Below are positions 48,436 through 58,151 of a stretch of DNA of 64,000 bases, one piece after another. The translations under genes were made by a program, and so were the position numbers. Source of the DNA: Candidatus Pantoea soli. Its GTDB lineage: Bacteria > Pseudomonadota > Gammaproteobacteria > Enterobacterales > Enterobacteriaceae. Location of the stretch: positions 2,728,001 through 2,792,000 of the forward strand of contig NZ_CP032702.1 in assembly GCF_007833795.1 (NCBI RefSeq), in the 5' to 3' direction. Under the pieces are notes generated by a model. That model saw nothing but the letters and a program-made list of their open reading frames with translations. It did no database searches and was not told the DNA's origin. Numbering within the stretch: the first letter of the stretch is position 1; each line of letters opens with the position of its first letter.

Positions 48436-48572
48436 TTACGGGCAGAGAAACAGCGGTTTCGCGCGCTGTTTAGCGGGCAGCGCCTGCTTTTTCACATTGA
48501 AGGCAAAAAGCATGGCTGTGGCAGGCAGTCATGCGCCTTTTCCCGCTGTGCAGCTTTTCGTCAGCTGTGCAA

Positions 48573-48956
48573 TTACAGGCTTTCAGTAAAGGTACGGGTG
48601 ATCACATCCCGCTGCTGTTCTGGCGTAAGGGCGTTGAAGCGTACGGCGTATCCTGACACGCGAATCGTCAGCTGCGGATATTTCTCCGGATGCAGTACCG
48701 CATCTTCCAGCGTTTCACGACGCAACACATTCACGTTCAGATGCTGGCCGCCTTCAATGCGTACCTCGGGTTTTTGCTCCAGCGGAATCTCCCGCCAGGT
48801 CACCTCACCCAGTTCGCTAACCGCCACCACCTGATCTTCCGCATAATCCCCTTTTGCACACAGGCAGCGCGCCTGCGCGTTTTCACTGTCCAGCAGCCAG
48901 AACGAGTTCAGCAGCTGCGGGTTATTCGCCTGGGTAATTTGAATCCCTGTAATCAT
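48573..48956 (-). CDS. grcA: Autonomous glycyl radical cofactor GrcA
   Basis: 127-aa protein, the same length as E. coli YfiD/GrcA, that replaces the damaged C-terminal radical domain of pyruvate formate-lyase. The radical Gly102 lies in [15 protein letters not shown] 48956 with GGAGG upstream gives the conserved MITGIQIT; a longer frame to 49028 is rejected. An FNR class II promoter lies upstream, fitting anaerobic induction. Confidence 0.96.
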   Translation of the reverse strand: MITGIQITQANNPQLLNSFWLLDSENAQARCLCAKGDYAEDQVVAVSELGEVTWREIPLEQKPEVRIEGGQHLNVNVLRRETLEDAVLHPEKYPQLTIRVSGYAVRFNALTPEQQRDVITRTFTESL

Positions 48957-49018
48957 AAACACCTCCGGAAGTGAGCGCAGCGGGCAGAGCCGCGCGCCGT
49001 CAGCTATTAACGCTGTAC

Positions 49019-49060
49019 GGTATAGCACTGTGCGGGCGAACAGGTTTTGACCTGCATCAA
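49019..49060 (-). promoter_or_regulatory. FNR-dependent promoter of grcA
   Basis: FNR box TTGATGCAGGTCAA on the reverse strand (49047-49060; one mismatch to TTGAT-N4-ATCAA). A TATACC -10 box at 49019-49024 lies about 31 bp from its centre, the class II (-41.5) arrangement. Confidence 0.75.
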
Positions 49061-49211
49061 TCCCGGCCGGGCGACAGATTCTTTGCTAAGCTAACCAGCT
49101 GATTTGCTGAACATCAGCCGCCGGCTTTTTCTGCGGCGATGCCGCGTACTTTTGCCCTTCTGCTGGCGTTCGTGACACGTTAAGCTAACCCGATAATTCT
49201 GCAGGGAGTAA

Positions 49212-49892
49212 ATGATGGCTGAGAAGCTGACCTGGCACGATGTGCTGGCTGAAGAGAAACAGAAACCCTATTTCGTTGAGACGCTGAAAGCGGTGGCGGA
49301 TGAACGCGCGGCAGGCGTGACGGTTTATCCACCGCAAAAAGATGTGTTTAACGCCTTCCGGCTGACCGAACTGGGCGACGTCAAAGTGGTGATTCTGGGA
49401 CAGGATCCGTACCACGGCCCGAACCAGGCGCACGGTCTGGCCTTTTCGGTGCTGCCGGGCGTGGCAATTCCGCCTTCGCTGCTGAATATGTACAAAGAGC
49501 TGGAGCAGGATATTCCCGGCTTCCGGCGTCCGCAGCACGGTTTTCTTGAAAGCTGGGCGAAGCAGGGTGTCCTGCTGCTGAATACCGTGCTGACGGTAGA
49601 GGCGGGCAAAGCCCACTCGCACGCGCGCTTCGGCTGGGAAACCTTTACCGATAACGTTATCAGCGTCATCAATACGCATCGTGAAGGGGTGATTTTTCTG
49701 CTGTGGGGCTCGCATGCGCAGAAGAAAGGCAGCATCATTGATACGCAACGTCATCACGTGCTGAAAGCACCACACCCTTCGCCGCTCTCGGCGCATCGCG
49801 GCTTCTTTGGCTGCAAACACTTTTCACAGGCTAACGCGCTGCTGAGTCAGGCTGGCGAAACGCCGATTGACTGGACGCCCGTGCTGCCCTGA
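49212..49892 (+). CDS. ung: Uracil-DNA glycosylase
   Basis: 226-aa base-excision repair enzyme (E. coli 229). Water-activating Asp in [21 protein letters not shown]-terminal [11 protein letters not shown] loop with the catalytic His. Starts ATGATG after GGGAG; either ATG may be used. Short hairpin with TTTT (about 49900-49923) separates it from convergent grpE. Confidence 0.97.
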   Translation: MMAEKLTWHDVLAEEKQKPYFVETLKAVADERAAGVTVYPPQKDVFNAFRLTELGDVKVVILGQDPYHGPNQAHGLAFSVLPGVAIPPSLLNMYKELEQDIPGFRRPQHGFLESWAKQGVLLLNTVLTVEAGKAHSHARFGWETFTDNVISVINTHREGVIFLLWGSHAQKKGSIIDTQRHHVLKAPHPSPLSAHRGFFGCKHFSQANALLSQAGETPIDWTPVLP

Positions 49893-49938
49893 AACAATCA
49901 CGGCCGCACGGGGCGGCCGTTTTCGATGCAGAGCAGAC

Positions 49939-50520
49939 TCAGCCTTTGGCTTTTGACACCGCAACCATTGCCGGACGCAGCAGGCGGCCGTTGAGGGTAT
50001 AACCACGCTGCATCACCATCAGCACGTGGTTAGGCGCAACCTCTTCCGATTCCACCATCGACATCGCCTGATGGACATCCGGGTTGAATGGCACATGGGT
50101 ATCGCCCACTACTTCCACGCCAAACTTACGTACCGCGCCCAGCAGCGATTTCAGCGTCAGCTCAATACCTTCAATCATTGATGACAGCGCGCTGTTTTCT
50201 TTATCCGCCACTTCCAGCGCACGTTCCAGGCTATCGATCACCGGCAGCAGCTCATTGGCGAATTTTTCCAGCGCGAATTTGTGCGCCTTTTCCACATCCA
50301 TTTCAGCACGGCGACGGATGTTTTCGATCTCTGCCTGAGCACGCAGCTGTGCATCACGCACGCCGCCCTGCGCCTGGGCTAATTCCGCTTCCAGTTGCGC
50401 GATACGCTCGTCACGCGGATCCACCTCAGGTGCTGTCTCGGCTTCCGCGTGCTGCTGCTGATCCTGTTGAATTTCGTCTGAGACTTGCTCGTTTGGGGTG
50501 TTCTGTTCTTTACTACTCAT
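49939..50520 (-). CDS. grpE: Nucleotide exchange factor GrpE
   Basis: 193-aa DnaK cofactor (E. coli 197). Long N-terminal helix ([20 protein letters not shown]), then [22 protein letters not shown], four-helix bundle and beta domain ([16 protein letters not shown]). ATG at 50520 with GGAG; the extension to 50547 is not conserved. A sigma-32 promoter lies upstream. Divergent from nadK. Confidence 0.96.
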   Translation of the reverse strand: MSSKEQNTPNEQVSDEIQQDQQQHAEAETAPEVDPRDERIAQLEAELAQAQGGVRDAQLRAQAEIENIRRRAEMDVEKAHKFALEKFANELLPVIDSLERALEVADKENSALSSMIEGIELTLKSLLGAVRKFGVEVVGDTHVPFNPDVHQAMSMVESEEVAPNHVLMVMQRGYTLNGRLLRPAMVAVSKAKG

Positions 50521-50565
50521 GAATTTCTCCGCGTTTTGCACATTCATCTCGCTGGTTGGCTTATT

Positions 50566-50591
50566 ATGGGGATCAGTTTGACGGTTTCAAG
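50566..50591 (-). promoter_or_regulatory. Sigma-32 heat-shock promoter of grpE
   Basis: Reverse strand CTTGAAA, 13-bp spacer, CCCCATAA: a near-perfect sigma-32 promoter about 45 bp before the grpE start. Confidence 0.85.
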
Positions 50592-50642
50592 TGAACCCAT
50601 CACATTGCCTGGCCGTTTTGGCTTATGAGGAACACCCGCTAA

Positions 50643-51521
50643 ATGAACAAACACTTTAACTGCATTGGGATCGTTGGTCATCCGCGTCATCCTACTGCGT
50701 TAACCACCCATGAGATGCTCTGGCGCTGGCTGACCGCGAAGGGTTATGAGGTGATCGTTGAACAGCAGATTGCGCGCGAACTGGATTTAACCGACGTCCG
50801 CACCGGCAGTCTGGCGGAGATTGGCCAGTTCGCCGATCTGGCTGTCGTAGTGGGCGGCGATGGCAACATGCTGGGTGCCGCGCGCGTGCTGGCGCGCTAC
50901 GACATCAAAGTGATTGGCATCAACCGCGGCAATCTCGGTTTTCTCACCGATCTCGACCCGGACAACGCGCAGCAGCAGCTGGATGACGTACTGCGGGGGG
51001 ATTACTTCACAGAGAGCCGTTTTCTGCTGGAAGCGCAGGTGTGCAAAGAAGACTGCTCGCCGCGCATCGGCAGCGCCATCAATGAAGTGGTACTGCACCC
51101 GGGCAAAGTGGCGCACATGATCGAATTCGAAGTCTATATTGATGAGGTGTTTGCCTTTTCACAGCGCTCCGATGGTCTGATTATCTCTACCCCGACCGGC
51201 TCCACCGCTTATTCGCTTTCGGCAGGTGGCCCGATCCTCACGCCTTCGCTGGACGCAATTGTGCTGGTGCCGATGTTCCCGCACACGCTTTCCGCCCGAC
51301 CGCTGGTGATCAACAGCAGCAGCACTATCCGTCTGCGCTTCTCCTCCCTGCGCAGCGACCTTGAGATTAGCTGTGACAGCCAGATTGCGCTGCCGATACA
51401 GGAAGGTGAGGATGTGCTGATTCGCCGCAGCGCCAACCATCTGAATCTGATTCACCCCAAAAATTATAACTATTTTAATACGTTAAGCTCGAAACTCGGC
51501 TGGTCTAAAAAATTGTTCTGA
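50643..51521 (+). CDS. nadK: NAD kinase
   Basis: 292-aa enzyme that phosphorylates NAD to NADP, same length as E. coli. GGDGN motif at 71-75 ([14 protein letters not shown]), second conserved block [18 protein letters not shown]. Divergent from grpE, upstream of recN. Confidence 0.97.
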   Translation: MNKHFNCIGIVGHPRHPTALTTHEMLWRWLTAKGYEVIVEQQIARELDLTDVRTGSLAEIGQFADLAVVVGGDGNMLGAARVLARYDIKVIGINRGNLGFLTDLDPDNAQQQLDDVLRGDYFTESRFLLEAQVCKEDCSPRIGSAINEVVLHPGKVAHMIEFEVYIDEVFAFSQRSDGLIISTPTGSTAYSLSAGGPILTPSLDAIVLVPMFPHTLSARPLVINSSSTIRLRFSSLRSDLEISCDSQIALPIQEGEDVLIRRSANHLNLIHPKNYNYFNTLSSKLGWSKKLF

Positions 51522-51542
51522 AAATCAATCCTGGCTACTTTA

Positions 51543-51598
51543 CTGTATAAAAAACCAGTTTATACTGTATGAAAAACCATATCTGTTTTTACATACAG
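51543..51598 (+). promoter_or_regulatory. Three LexA (SOS) boxes upstream of recN
   Basis: CTG-N10-CAG at 51543-51558, CTG-N10-CAT at 51565-51580 and CTG-N10-CAG at 51583-51598, spaced about 20 bp apart and ending 8 bp before the start codon. E. coli recN is also under multiple LexA sites. Confidence 0.85.
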
Positions 51599-51606
51599 GT
51601 GATTGT

Positions 51607-53268
51607 ATGCTGGCGCAACTGACCATCAGTAACTTTGCTATCGTTCGTGAACTGGAAATCGATTTTCATCGTGGTATGACAGCGATCACGGGAGAAACCG
51701 GCGCAGGGAAATCTATTGCTATCGATGCACTGGGCCTGTGTCTGGGTGGTCGTGCCGAAGCAGATATGGTGCGCCAGGGCGCCAGCCGTGCCGATATCTG
51801 CGCGCGTTTCCAGCTTAAATCCTCCCCTTCTGCCCAGGCGTGGCTGGTAGAAAATCAGCTGGATGAAGGCAACGAGTGTCTGCTGCGCCGCGTCATTAGC
51901 GCAGATGGTCGCTCGCGCGGCTTCATTAATGGCACCGCCGTGCCGCTGTCACAGCTGCGTGAACTGGGCCAGTTGCTGATCCAGATTCACGGCCAGCATG
52001 CTCACCAGCTCCTGCTTAAAACCGATCATCAGAAGCATCTGCTGGATGCCTATGCCGCACACGATGGCGCGCTGAGTGACATGCGTCAGCACTATCAGCG
52101 CTGGCATCAAAGCTGCCGCGCGCTGGCGCAGCACCAGCAGCTGTCCCAGGAGCGCGAAGCGCGTCGTGAACTGCTGCAGTATCAGCTCAAAGAGCTCAAT
52201 GAATTTGCCCCGCAGCCAGGGGAATATGAGCAGATTGACGAAGAGTATAAGCGTCTGGCAAATAGCGGCCAGTTGCTGTCGACCAGCCAGCAGGCGCTGC
52301 AAATCCTTGCGGACAGCGATGACACTAACCTGCAGAGCCTGCTCTACAGCGCACGCAATATGCTGAGTGAGCTGGTCGCGCTGGATGACAAAGTCAGCGG
52401 CGTATTTAACCTGCTGGAAGAAGCTGCCATTCAGCTCAGCGAAGCCAGCGACGAACTGCGTCATTACTGTGAACGCCTCGATCTCGACCCGAATCGCCTC
52501 TATGAACTGGAACAGCGCCTGTCGCGCCAGATTGCGCTGGCGCGTAAGCATCATGTTTCCCCGGAAGCACTGCCGGTGCTCTATCAGCAGTTGCTGGATG
52601 AAGCCGAACAGCTTTCACAGCAGGAGAGCGATCAGGAAAGCCTGCAAAGCGAAGTGGTGCTGCATCATCAGGCGGCGATGGCCAGTGCACAAACGCTGCA
52701 TGCACAGCGCGAACATGCGGCTCAGGAGCTGAGCCAGCTGATTACGCAAAGCATGCGCACGCTGGCCATGCCGCACGGTCAGTTCGCCATTGTGCTGGAA
52801 TTCAATCCGGACCAGCTGACCGCAGAGGGTGCCAGCCGTATTGATTTCCGCGTGACCACCAACCCGGGCCAGCCGCTGCAGCCGCTGGGCAAAGTGGCGT
52901 CCGGCGGTGAGCTGTCACGTATTGCGCTGGCGATCCAGGTGATCACGGCGCAGAAGATGGAAACGCCGGCGATGATTTTCGACGAAGTCGACGTGGGCAT
53001 CAGCGGACCGACCGCAGCGGTGGTTGGCCAGATGCTGCGTCAGCTGGGCGAATCCACCCAGGTAATGTGCGTCACGCACCTGCCGCAGGTGGCGGGTTGC
53101 GGCCATCAGCATTTCTACGTCAGTAAAGAGACCGATGGCGAGATGACTGAAACGCATATGCAGCCGCTGGACAAACGTGCGCGTCTGCAGGAGCTGGCGC
53201 GACTGCTGGGCGGCAGTGAAGTCACCCGCAACACGCTGGCTAATGCCAAAGAACTTTTAGCCGCCTGA
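51607..53268 (+). CDS. recN: DNA repair protein RecN
   Basis: 553-aa SMC-like ATPase for double-strand break repair, identical in length to E. coli. Walker [21 protein letters not shown], signature [17 protein letters not shown], Walker [17 protein letters not shown]; coiled-coil middle (about 150-370). Strong SOS control expected from three LexA boxes. Confidence 0.98.
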   Translation: MLAQLTISNFAIVRELEIDFHRGMTAITGETGAGKSIAIDALGLCLGGRAEADMVRQGASRADICARFQLKSSPSAQAWLVENQLDEGNECLLRRVISADGRSRGFINGTAVPLSQLRELGQLLIQIHGQHAHQLLLKTDHQKHLLDAYAAHDGALSDMRQHYQRWHQSCRALAQHQQLSQEREARRELLQYQLKELNEFAPQPGEYEQIDEEYKRLANSGQLLSTSQQALQILADSDDTNLQSLLYSARNMLSELVALDDKVSGVFNLLEEAAIQLSEASDELRHYCERLDLDPNRLYELEQRLSRQIALARKHHVSPEALPVLYQQLLDEAEQLSQQESDQESLQSEVVLHHQAAMASAQTLHAQREHAAQELSQLITQSMRTLAMPHGQFAIVLEFNPDQLTAEGASRIDFRVTTNPGQPLQPLGKVASGGELSRIALAIQVITAQKMETPAMIFDEVDVGISGPTAAVVGQMLRQLGESTQVMCVTHLPQVAGCGHQHFYVSKETDGEMTETHMQPLDKRARLQELARLLGGSEVTRNTLANAKELLAA

Positions 53269-53451
53269 TAACGCACTTTTTTCCCGGTTGGTGGTCATAT
53301 GCTTGCTCTGCAGAGGTTTTAAATAGGTCAAAGGTTTATTATCATCGGCAGCGATATCGCCATAATAAAGCCTGCCGTATGCAGAGTTCAGAATTTGATG
53401 GCAACAAAACTGCCTGTTGAAGGCGTTTGGCCCCAGAAAAGGAATGTAGAG

Positions 53452-53799
53452 ATGCGCTGTAAAACGCTGACTGCCGCGGCAGTGGTAATGTTGATGATGA
53501 CCGCCGGATGTTCCACGCTTGAGCGCGTGGTGTATCGTCCGGATATCAATCAGGGTAATTACCTGGTCGCCAACGATGTTTCAAAGATTCACACCGGCAT
53601 GACGCAGCAGCAGGTGGCTTACACCCTCGGTACCCCGATGATGCGCGATCCGTTTGGCAGCAACGTCTGGTATTACGTGTTCCGTCAGGAACCAGGCCAT
53701 GAGCGTGTTAAACAGCAAACGCTGACGCTGACGTTCGACAGCAATGGCACACTGACCAATATTGATAATAAACCGCGTCTGACCGGCACAGAAGGCTGA
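53452..53799 (+). CDS. bamE: Outer membrane assembly lipoprotein BamE
   Basis: 115-aa lipoprotein of the BAM complex (E. coli 113). Signal peptide ends in the lipobox TAGC, lipidated Cys20. Conserved [18 protein letters not shown] and [16 protein letters not shown]. The ATG at 53452 is chosen; the longer frame from 53395 is not conserved. A hairpin terminator follows. Confidence 0.96.
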   Translation: MRCKTLTAAAVVMLMMTAGCSTLERVVYRPDINQGNYLVANDVSKIHTGMTQQQVAYTLGTPMMRDPFGSNVWYYVFRQEPGHERVKQQTLTLTFDSNGTLTNIDNKPRLTGTEG

Positions 53800-53811
53800 T
53801 TGTGATGCAAT

Positions 53812-53838
53812 AAAAAAGGCGCACCAGCGCCTTTTTTG
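53812..53838. terminator. Terminator between bamE and rnfH
   Basis: AAAAAAGGCGC-ACCA-GCGCCTTTTTT, symmetrical and able to stop both convergent units. Confidence 0.85.
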
Positions 53839-53860
53839 TGTCTGCAGTCAGGCAAAGCGC

Positions 53861-54151
53861 CTACTTCTTCGCAGCTGAACGCTCAGCACGCTGGCGCCGC
53901 ATCTCTTTGGGATCGGCAATCAGCGGACGATAAATCTCTACCCTATCGCCATCCTGCACTTCATCACCCAGCTTGACCGGTCGGCTGTAGATGCCAACTT
54001 TGTTGCTGGCGAGATCGATATCTTTACGCAGCGACAATATCCCCGAGGCCTTAATCGCCTGCTCGACCGTGGCGCCCTCTTCCAGCGTCACAGAGTGCAG
54101 ATACTGTTTATCCGGCAGTGCGTAAACCACCTCAACGTGGATATCAGCCAC
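53861..54151 (-). CDS. rnfH: RnfH family ubiquitin-like protein
   Basis: 96-aa beta-grasp protein (E. coli RnfH/YfjF 96), role unknown; forms with RatA a conserved pair resembling a toxin-antitoxin arrangement. Conserved [20 protein letters not shown] and [17 protein letters not shown]. Start is GTG at 54151 with AGAGG upstream, overlapping the ratA end by 8 bp. Longer frame rejected. Confidence 0.92.
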   Translation of the reverse strand: MADIHVEVVYALPDKQYLHSVTLEEGATVEQAIKASGILSLRKDIDLASNKVGIYSRPVKLGDEVQDGDRVEIYRPLIADPKEMRRQRAERSAAKK

Positions 54152-54578
54152 GATAAACCTCTTTTGCCCGCTGCGTGAAAGCCTGCACCATGCTGTTGGC
54201 CAGCTCTTTAAAGATGCGGCCGAAGGCCATTTCCACCAGCATATTGGTGAACTCAAAGTCGAGATTCAGCTCCACTTTGCAGGCGTCGTCACCCAGGGAG
54301 ACGAAATTCCAGCCACCGGAAAGCTTGCGGAACGGGCCATCAACCAGCTGCATATGAATGCTCTGATTGTCCGTCAGCGTGTTACGCGTGGTGAAGGTTT
54401 TACTGATACCGGCTTTGGAAACATCCACGGCCGCGGTCATCTGGTTTCCGTTGTTATCCAGCACGCGGCTGCCGGTGCAGCCCGGAAGAAATTCAGGATA
54501 AGCATCCACATCATTCACGAGCCGGTACATCTGTTCAGCGCTATAAGGGACCAGCGCTGAACGGCTAATCTGGGCCAT
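54144..54578 (-). CDS. ratA: START-domain protein RatA
   Basis: 144-aa START/polyketide cyclase-like protein (E. coli RatA/YfjG). In E. coli it is reported to block 70S ribosome association; related proteins bind coenzyme Q. Conserved [22 protein letters not shown] and [19 protein letters not shown]. Divergent from smpB. Confidence 0.92.
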   Translation of the reverse strand: MAQISRSALVPYSAEQMYRLVNDVDAYPEFLPGCTGSRVLDNNGNQMTAAVDVSKAGISKTFTTRNTLTDNQSIHMQLVDGPFRKLSGGWNFVSLGDDACKVELNLDFEFTNMLVEMAFGRIFKELANSMVQAFTQRAKEVYRG

Positions 54579-54737
54579 AAGGGTTCCTGTTGGTCACAAA
54601 ACCGTTGAATTATACCATTTTAAGCCATTAAACAAAAATTCACGGCTTTGCCAGCTGTGCTAAAATAGTGTGTTTTTTACCGCCCCGCAGGACAGGGGAT
54701 GCGCCCACAGACTGAGTGATGTAGACTACGCCGCACT

Positions 54738-55220
54738 ATGACTAAGAAAAAAGCTCACAAACCCGGTTCAGCCACGATTGCCCTCAACAAACGCGCCCGC
54801 CACGAATACTTCATTGAAGAAGAGTTCGAAGCAGGCTTATCGCTGCAGGGATGGGAAGTTAAATCACTCCGCGCCGGTAAGGCGAACATCAGTGACAGCT
54901 ATATTCTGCTGCGCGATGGCGAAGCTTATCTGTTCGGCTCCACTTTTCAGCCGCTGGCCGTCGCCTCCAGCCATGTGGTCTGCGACCCTACACGTAACCG
55001 CAAACTGCTGCTGAATCAGCGCGAGCTGGATTCCCTGTACGGGCGCGTCAACCGCGAAGGCTACACGGTGGTCGCGCTGTCACTGTACTGGAAGAATGCC
55101 TGGGCCAAGCTGAAAATTGGCGTAGCGCGCGGTAAGAAAGAACATGATAAGCGCGCTGACATTAAAGATCGCGAATGGCAGATGGATAAAGCCCGGATCA
55201 TGAAGAATTCCCGCCGTTAA
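54738..55220 (+). CDS. smpB: SsrA-binding protein SmpB
   Basis: 160-aa tmRNA partner for ribosome rescue, same length as E. coli. Conserved [20 protein letters not shown] and [18 protein letters not shown]; basic C-terminal tail ([21 protein letters not shown]). Directly upstream of ssrA. Confidence 0.97.
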   Translation: MTKKKAHKPGSATIALNKRARHEYFIEEEFEAGLSLQGWEVKSLRAGKANISDSYILLRDGEAYLFGSTFQPLAVASSHVVCDPTRNRKLLLNQRELDSLYGRVNREGYTVVALSLYWKNAWAKLKIGVARGKKEHDKRADIKDREWQMDKARIMKNSRR

Positions 55221-55263
55221 GCGCTGGATTATTCAAACGTTTCTTGCTAGTATCAGAAGTCTT

Positions 55264-55628
55264 GGGGCTGATTCTGGATTCGACGGGATTCGCGAAACCC
55301 AAGGTGCATGCCGAGGTGCGGTAGGCCTCGCTAAAAAACCGCAAAAAAATAGTCGCAAACGACGAAAACTACGCTTTAGCAGCTTAATAACCTGCTCAGA
55401 GCCCTCTCTCCCTAGCCTCCGCTCTTAGGACGGGGATCAAGAGAGGTCAAACCTAAAAGAGATCGCGTGGATGCCCTGCCTGGGGTTGAAGCGTTAAATC
55501 CAATCAGGCTAGTTTGTTAGTGGCGTGTCTGTCCGCAGCTGGCAAGCGAATGTAAAGACCAGACTAAGCATGTAGTACCGAGGATGTAGGAATTTCGGAC
55601 GCGGGTTCAACTCCCGCCAGCTCCACCA
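55264..55628 (+). ncRNA. ssrA: Transfer-messenger RNA
   Basis: 365-nt tmRNA nearly identical to E. coli: 5' end GGGGCTGATTCTGGATTCGA, 3' end GCTCCACCA. The tag frame at 55355-55384 encodes ANDENYALAA followed by TAA TAA, identical to the E. coli tag. The tRNA-like 3' end GACGCGGGTTCAACTCCCGC is intact. The 3' end is a common integration site, and an island follows immediately. Confidence 0.98.
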
Positions 55629-55662
55629 AAATTCTTCAAAGATGGTTCCAGAGCCATCCGTA

Positions 55663-55707
55663 GAAGTCCTAGAAGCCCGTATGGCACAAGCCCTGCGGGC
55701 TTTTTTG
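55663..55707 (+). terminator. ssrA terminator, left copy
   Basis: GAAGTCCT followed by AAGCCCGTA and TGCGGGCTT TTTT, a 9-bp stem with one G-U. A diverged second copy occurs at 61794-61836 beyond the island. Confidence 0.85.
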
Positions 55708-55744
55708 TGTCTGTAATCTCCCGGCGATCCGCCTGACTCCAGAG

Positions 55745-55770
55745 ATAATTGGTACACGTTTAGGTACACG
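55745..55770. repeat. Left 26-bp direct repeat, probable attL
   Basis: Exact 26-bp match to 61695-61720. Begins ATAATTGGTACACG and ends AGGTACACG. Flanking bases differ at once on both sides. The two copies bound the integrase, cassette and toxin. Confidence 0.75.
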
Positions 55771-55803
55771 CTATAACGTGGGCCTAAAACGTGTACCAAT
55801 TAT
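55745..55803. repeat. Inverted repeat spanning attL and the integrase leader
   Basis: Left arm 55745-55764 and right arm 55783-55803 are inverted copies with a single-base length difference (CGTTTAGG against CGTTTTAGG); the spacer is 18 bp. It sits 24 bp before the integrase start, so it may be an integrase/excisionase binding array or an autoregulatory operator. The right-hand repeat lacks the second arm. Confidence 0.7.
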
Positions 55804-55826
55804 GGACGGAAACCAGTCATGGGCGG

Positions 55827-57022
55827 ATGATACGCCCCCTCACCAATAACGAAATCCTCAAAGCTAAGCCTCAGGAGAAAGACTTCACGCTAATGATGGT
55901 GATGGGCTTTTCCTGCTCGTCAAAACATCAGGTAAGAAGCTGTGGCGTTTTCGCTACCAGCGTCCAGAAAGCAGCAGTCGTACAAATCTCAGCCTAGGTT
56001 CTTACCCTGCCCTTACGCTCGCTGTCGCTCGCCAAATGCGTGACCAATATCTGTCTCTGCTTGCGCAAGGGATTGCCCCGCAGAAGCAGCAAGAGGAAGT
56101 ATCGGAACAACGCCGAATCGAACTGGATAGCATTTTTTCAGTAGTGGCCGGAAGATGGTTCCAGCTTAAGAGCAAAAGCGTCACTGAGGACTACGCGAAG
56201 GATATTTGGCGATCACTGGAGAAGGACATATTCCCTACGATTGGTGAGATTCCTGTTCAAGCGCTTAAGGCCAGTACGATCGCTGAAGCATTGGAGCCGA
56301 TAAAAGCTCGCGGGGCGCTTGAAACAGCCCGCCGTTTGGTTCAACGCATTAACGAGATCATGATTTATGCCGTCAATACGGGGTTAATTGATACAAATCC
56401 GGCTTCTGGCGTCGGTATGGCTTTTGAAAAACCTAAAAAGCAAAACATGCCTACGCTGCGCCCTGAAGAATTGCCAAAACTGATGCATTCTCTTAGGATG
56501 TCAAACTTGTCTGTTACAACTCGCTGTCTAATTGAATGGCAGCTTCTAACTCTTGTCCGCCCTTCTGAAGCTTCAGGCGCTCAATGGTTAGAAATCAATA
56601 CAGAGGAGAGGCTCTGGACGATCCCTGCTGAACGGATGAAAGCAAAGCGCGAGCACATCGTCCCGTTGTCCCCGCAAGCGTTAGACATTCTGATGGTGAT
56701 GAAGCCAATAAGTGGTCAACGTGAACATGTATTTCCAAGTAGAAATGATCCAAAGCAAGCAATGAATAGCCAGACTACTAATGCCGCATTAAAACGAATA
56801 GGCTATGGGGGAAAATTAGTTGCACATGGACTACGTTCTATAGCAAGCACAGCTCTAAACGAGGCTGGCTTCAATCCTGATGTGATAGAAGCGGCATTAG
56901 CTCATAGTGATAAAAATGAAGTCAGACGAGCATATAACCGTTCTTCATATCTCGAATTTAGAAAAGAATTAATGACGTGGTGGGGTAAAGAAGTTTACTT
57001 CAAATACAATACTGATAAATAA
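55827..57022 (+). pseudogene. CP4-57/P4-type tyrosine integrase, frameshifted
   Basis: Site-specific recombinase of the ssrA-targeting CP4-57 type. The first frame encodes MIRPLTNNEILKAKPQEKDF-T-L; from about 55890 the protein continues one frame over as NDGDGLFLLVKTSGKKLWRF and onwards. A single missing base near 55890-55891 explains the break. The rest is intact: catalytic Arg in LTLVRPSEASGAQW, HGLRSIAST, and the C-terminal RRAYNRSSYLEFRKELMTWW with the nucleophile Tyr. Without the shift it would be about 399 aa, normal for the family. An ATG at 56036 could yield a protein lacking the N-terminal arm-binding domain. Sequencing error cannot be excluded. Confidence 0.85.
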
Positions 57023-57032
57023 GGAAATAACA

Positions 57033-58139
57033 ATGAGTTTAGAAGAAGAAGTAATTTTATCTAAAAAACAAATAATTTCTGATGGCTATGACATGTCTGT
57101 GGGTGAGGTGATGAATTTATACAGAGATAAAGAATTGGTCATATCCCCTGACTATCAACGATTATTTAGGTGGGAGCTATCGCAAAAAACCCGCTTTATC
57201 GAGTCTCTCTTATTAGGTATTCCAGTCCCTCCAATATTCGTACATCAAGATGAAGATGGCACTTGGGAATTGATTGATGAATTGCAACGTGTATCAACTA
57301 TTTTAGAGTTTTCAGGTCTTTTGGAAAATAAAGATACTGGAGGTTTAGTCCCTGCTTCGACTTTAAGTGGAACCCAATTCCTTCCTAGTTTATCAAATAA
57401 AAAATGGAGTAACCCCGCCACGCCAGAAAATGAAATAGGGAAAACACTCCAATTAGAAATAAAAAGGGCAAGGTTACGCGTTGAAATATTACGAAAGGGC
57501 AGCGATCCCTATGCGAAATATGAATTATTCCAAAGGCTAAATACCGGAGGGGCGAATTTATCCGAGCAAGAAGTTCGAAATTGTATCGCAGTAATGCTTA
57601 ACCCTGATCTATATCACTGGCTTAAAAATTGCTCTGAACAATCTGCTTTTACTATTACTACAAATCAAACCGATGATGCCATTGAAAAACAGGCGAACAT
57701 GGAACTTCTGCTGAAGTTCTTTGCTTATCGACATTATCCCTATCAGCCTGGAATGGACGTCCATGAACATTTGGACTTTGCAAACGTGGAACTTTGTAAG
57801 GCAGGGATTGACATTAAAGATGAAGGAAAAGTATTCTTGGATATATTTAATTTACTAAATGATGCCCTTGGAAGTAAAGCATTTAAAAAGTGGGATGGCC
57901 AAGATTTTAAAGGTAAATTTCTTATTTCACTTTATGAAATTATTACTAACGGCCTACAATCAAATTATGACCAGATCTTTGCGATGCAAAACCCACAAGA
58001 AAGAATTGATTTTGTAGTTGAAAAGATAAAAAAACTATGGGAAACAGATGGTTTTACAAAAAACTCTGGTGCAGGCGTAAGGGGTACGACTCGATTAGCT
58101 AATTTATTGCCATTATCCATTGAACACTTCAAGGTTTAG
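57033..58139 (+). CDS. DUF262 (GmrS/ParB-like) protein, candidate defence component
   Basis: 368-aa DUF262 protein. Family landmarks: PDYQRLFRWE at residues 39-48, the usual IDGxQR nucleotide motif present as IDELQRVST (81-89), and FQRLNTGGANLSEQEVRN (166-183). DUF262 domains are NTP-dependent regulatory modules in GmrSD and SspE-like antiphage enzymes; here the usual C-terminal DUF1524 nuclease domain is missing. The gene is AT-rich, starts 10 bp after the integrase stop, and is followed after 12 bp by a HEPN gene, so the two form an operon. Oddity: the conserved Gly of the DGxQR motif is Glu (residue 83), which may reduce activity. Function as defence is inferred. Confidence 0.8.
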   Translation: MSLEEEVILSKKQIISDGYDMSVGEVMNLYRDKELVISPDYQRLFRWELSQKTRFIESLLLGIPVPPIFVHQDEDGTWELIDELQRVSTILEFSGLLENKDTGGLVPASTLSGTQFLPSLSNKKWSNPATPENEIGKTLQLEIKRARLRVEILRKGSDPYAKYELFQRLNTGGANLSEQEVRNCIAVMLNPDLYHWLKNCSEQSAFTITTNQTDDAIEKQANMELLLKFFAYRHYPYQPGMDVHEHLDFANVELCKAGIDIKDEGKVFLDIFNLLNDALGSKAFKKWDGQDFKGKFLISLYEIITNGLQSNYDQIFAMQNPQERIDFVVEKIKKLWETDGFTKNSGAGVRGTTRLANLLPLSIEHFKV

Positions 58140-58151
58140 GGGAGCATCCCA

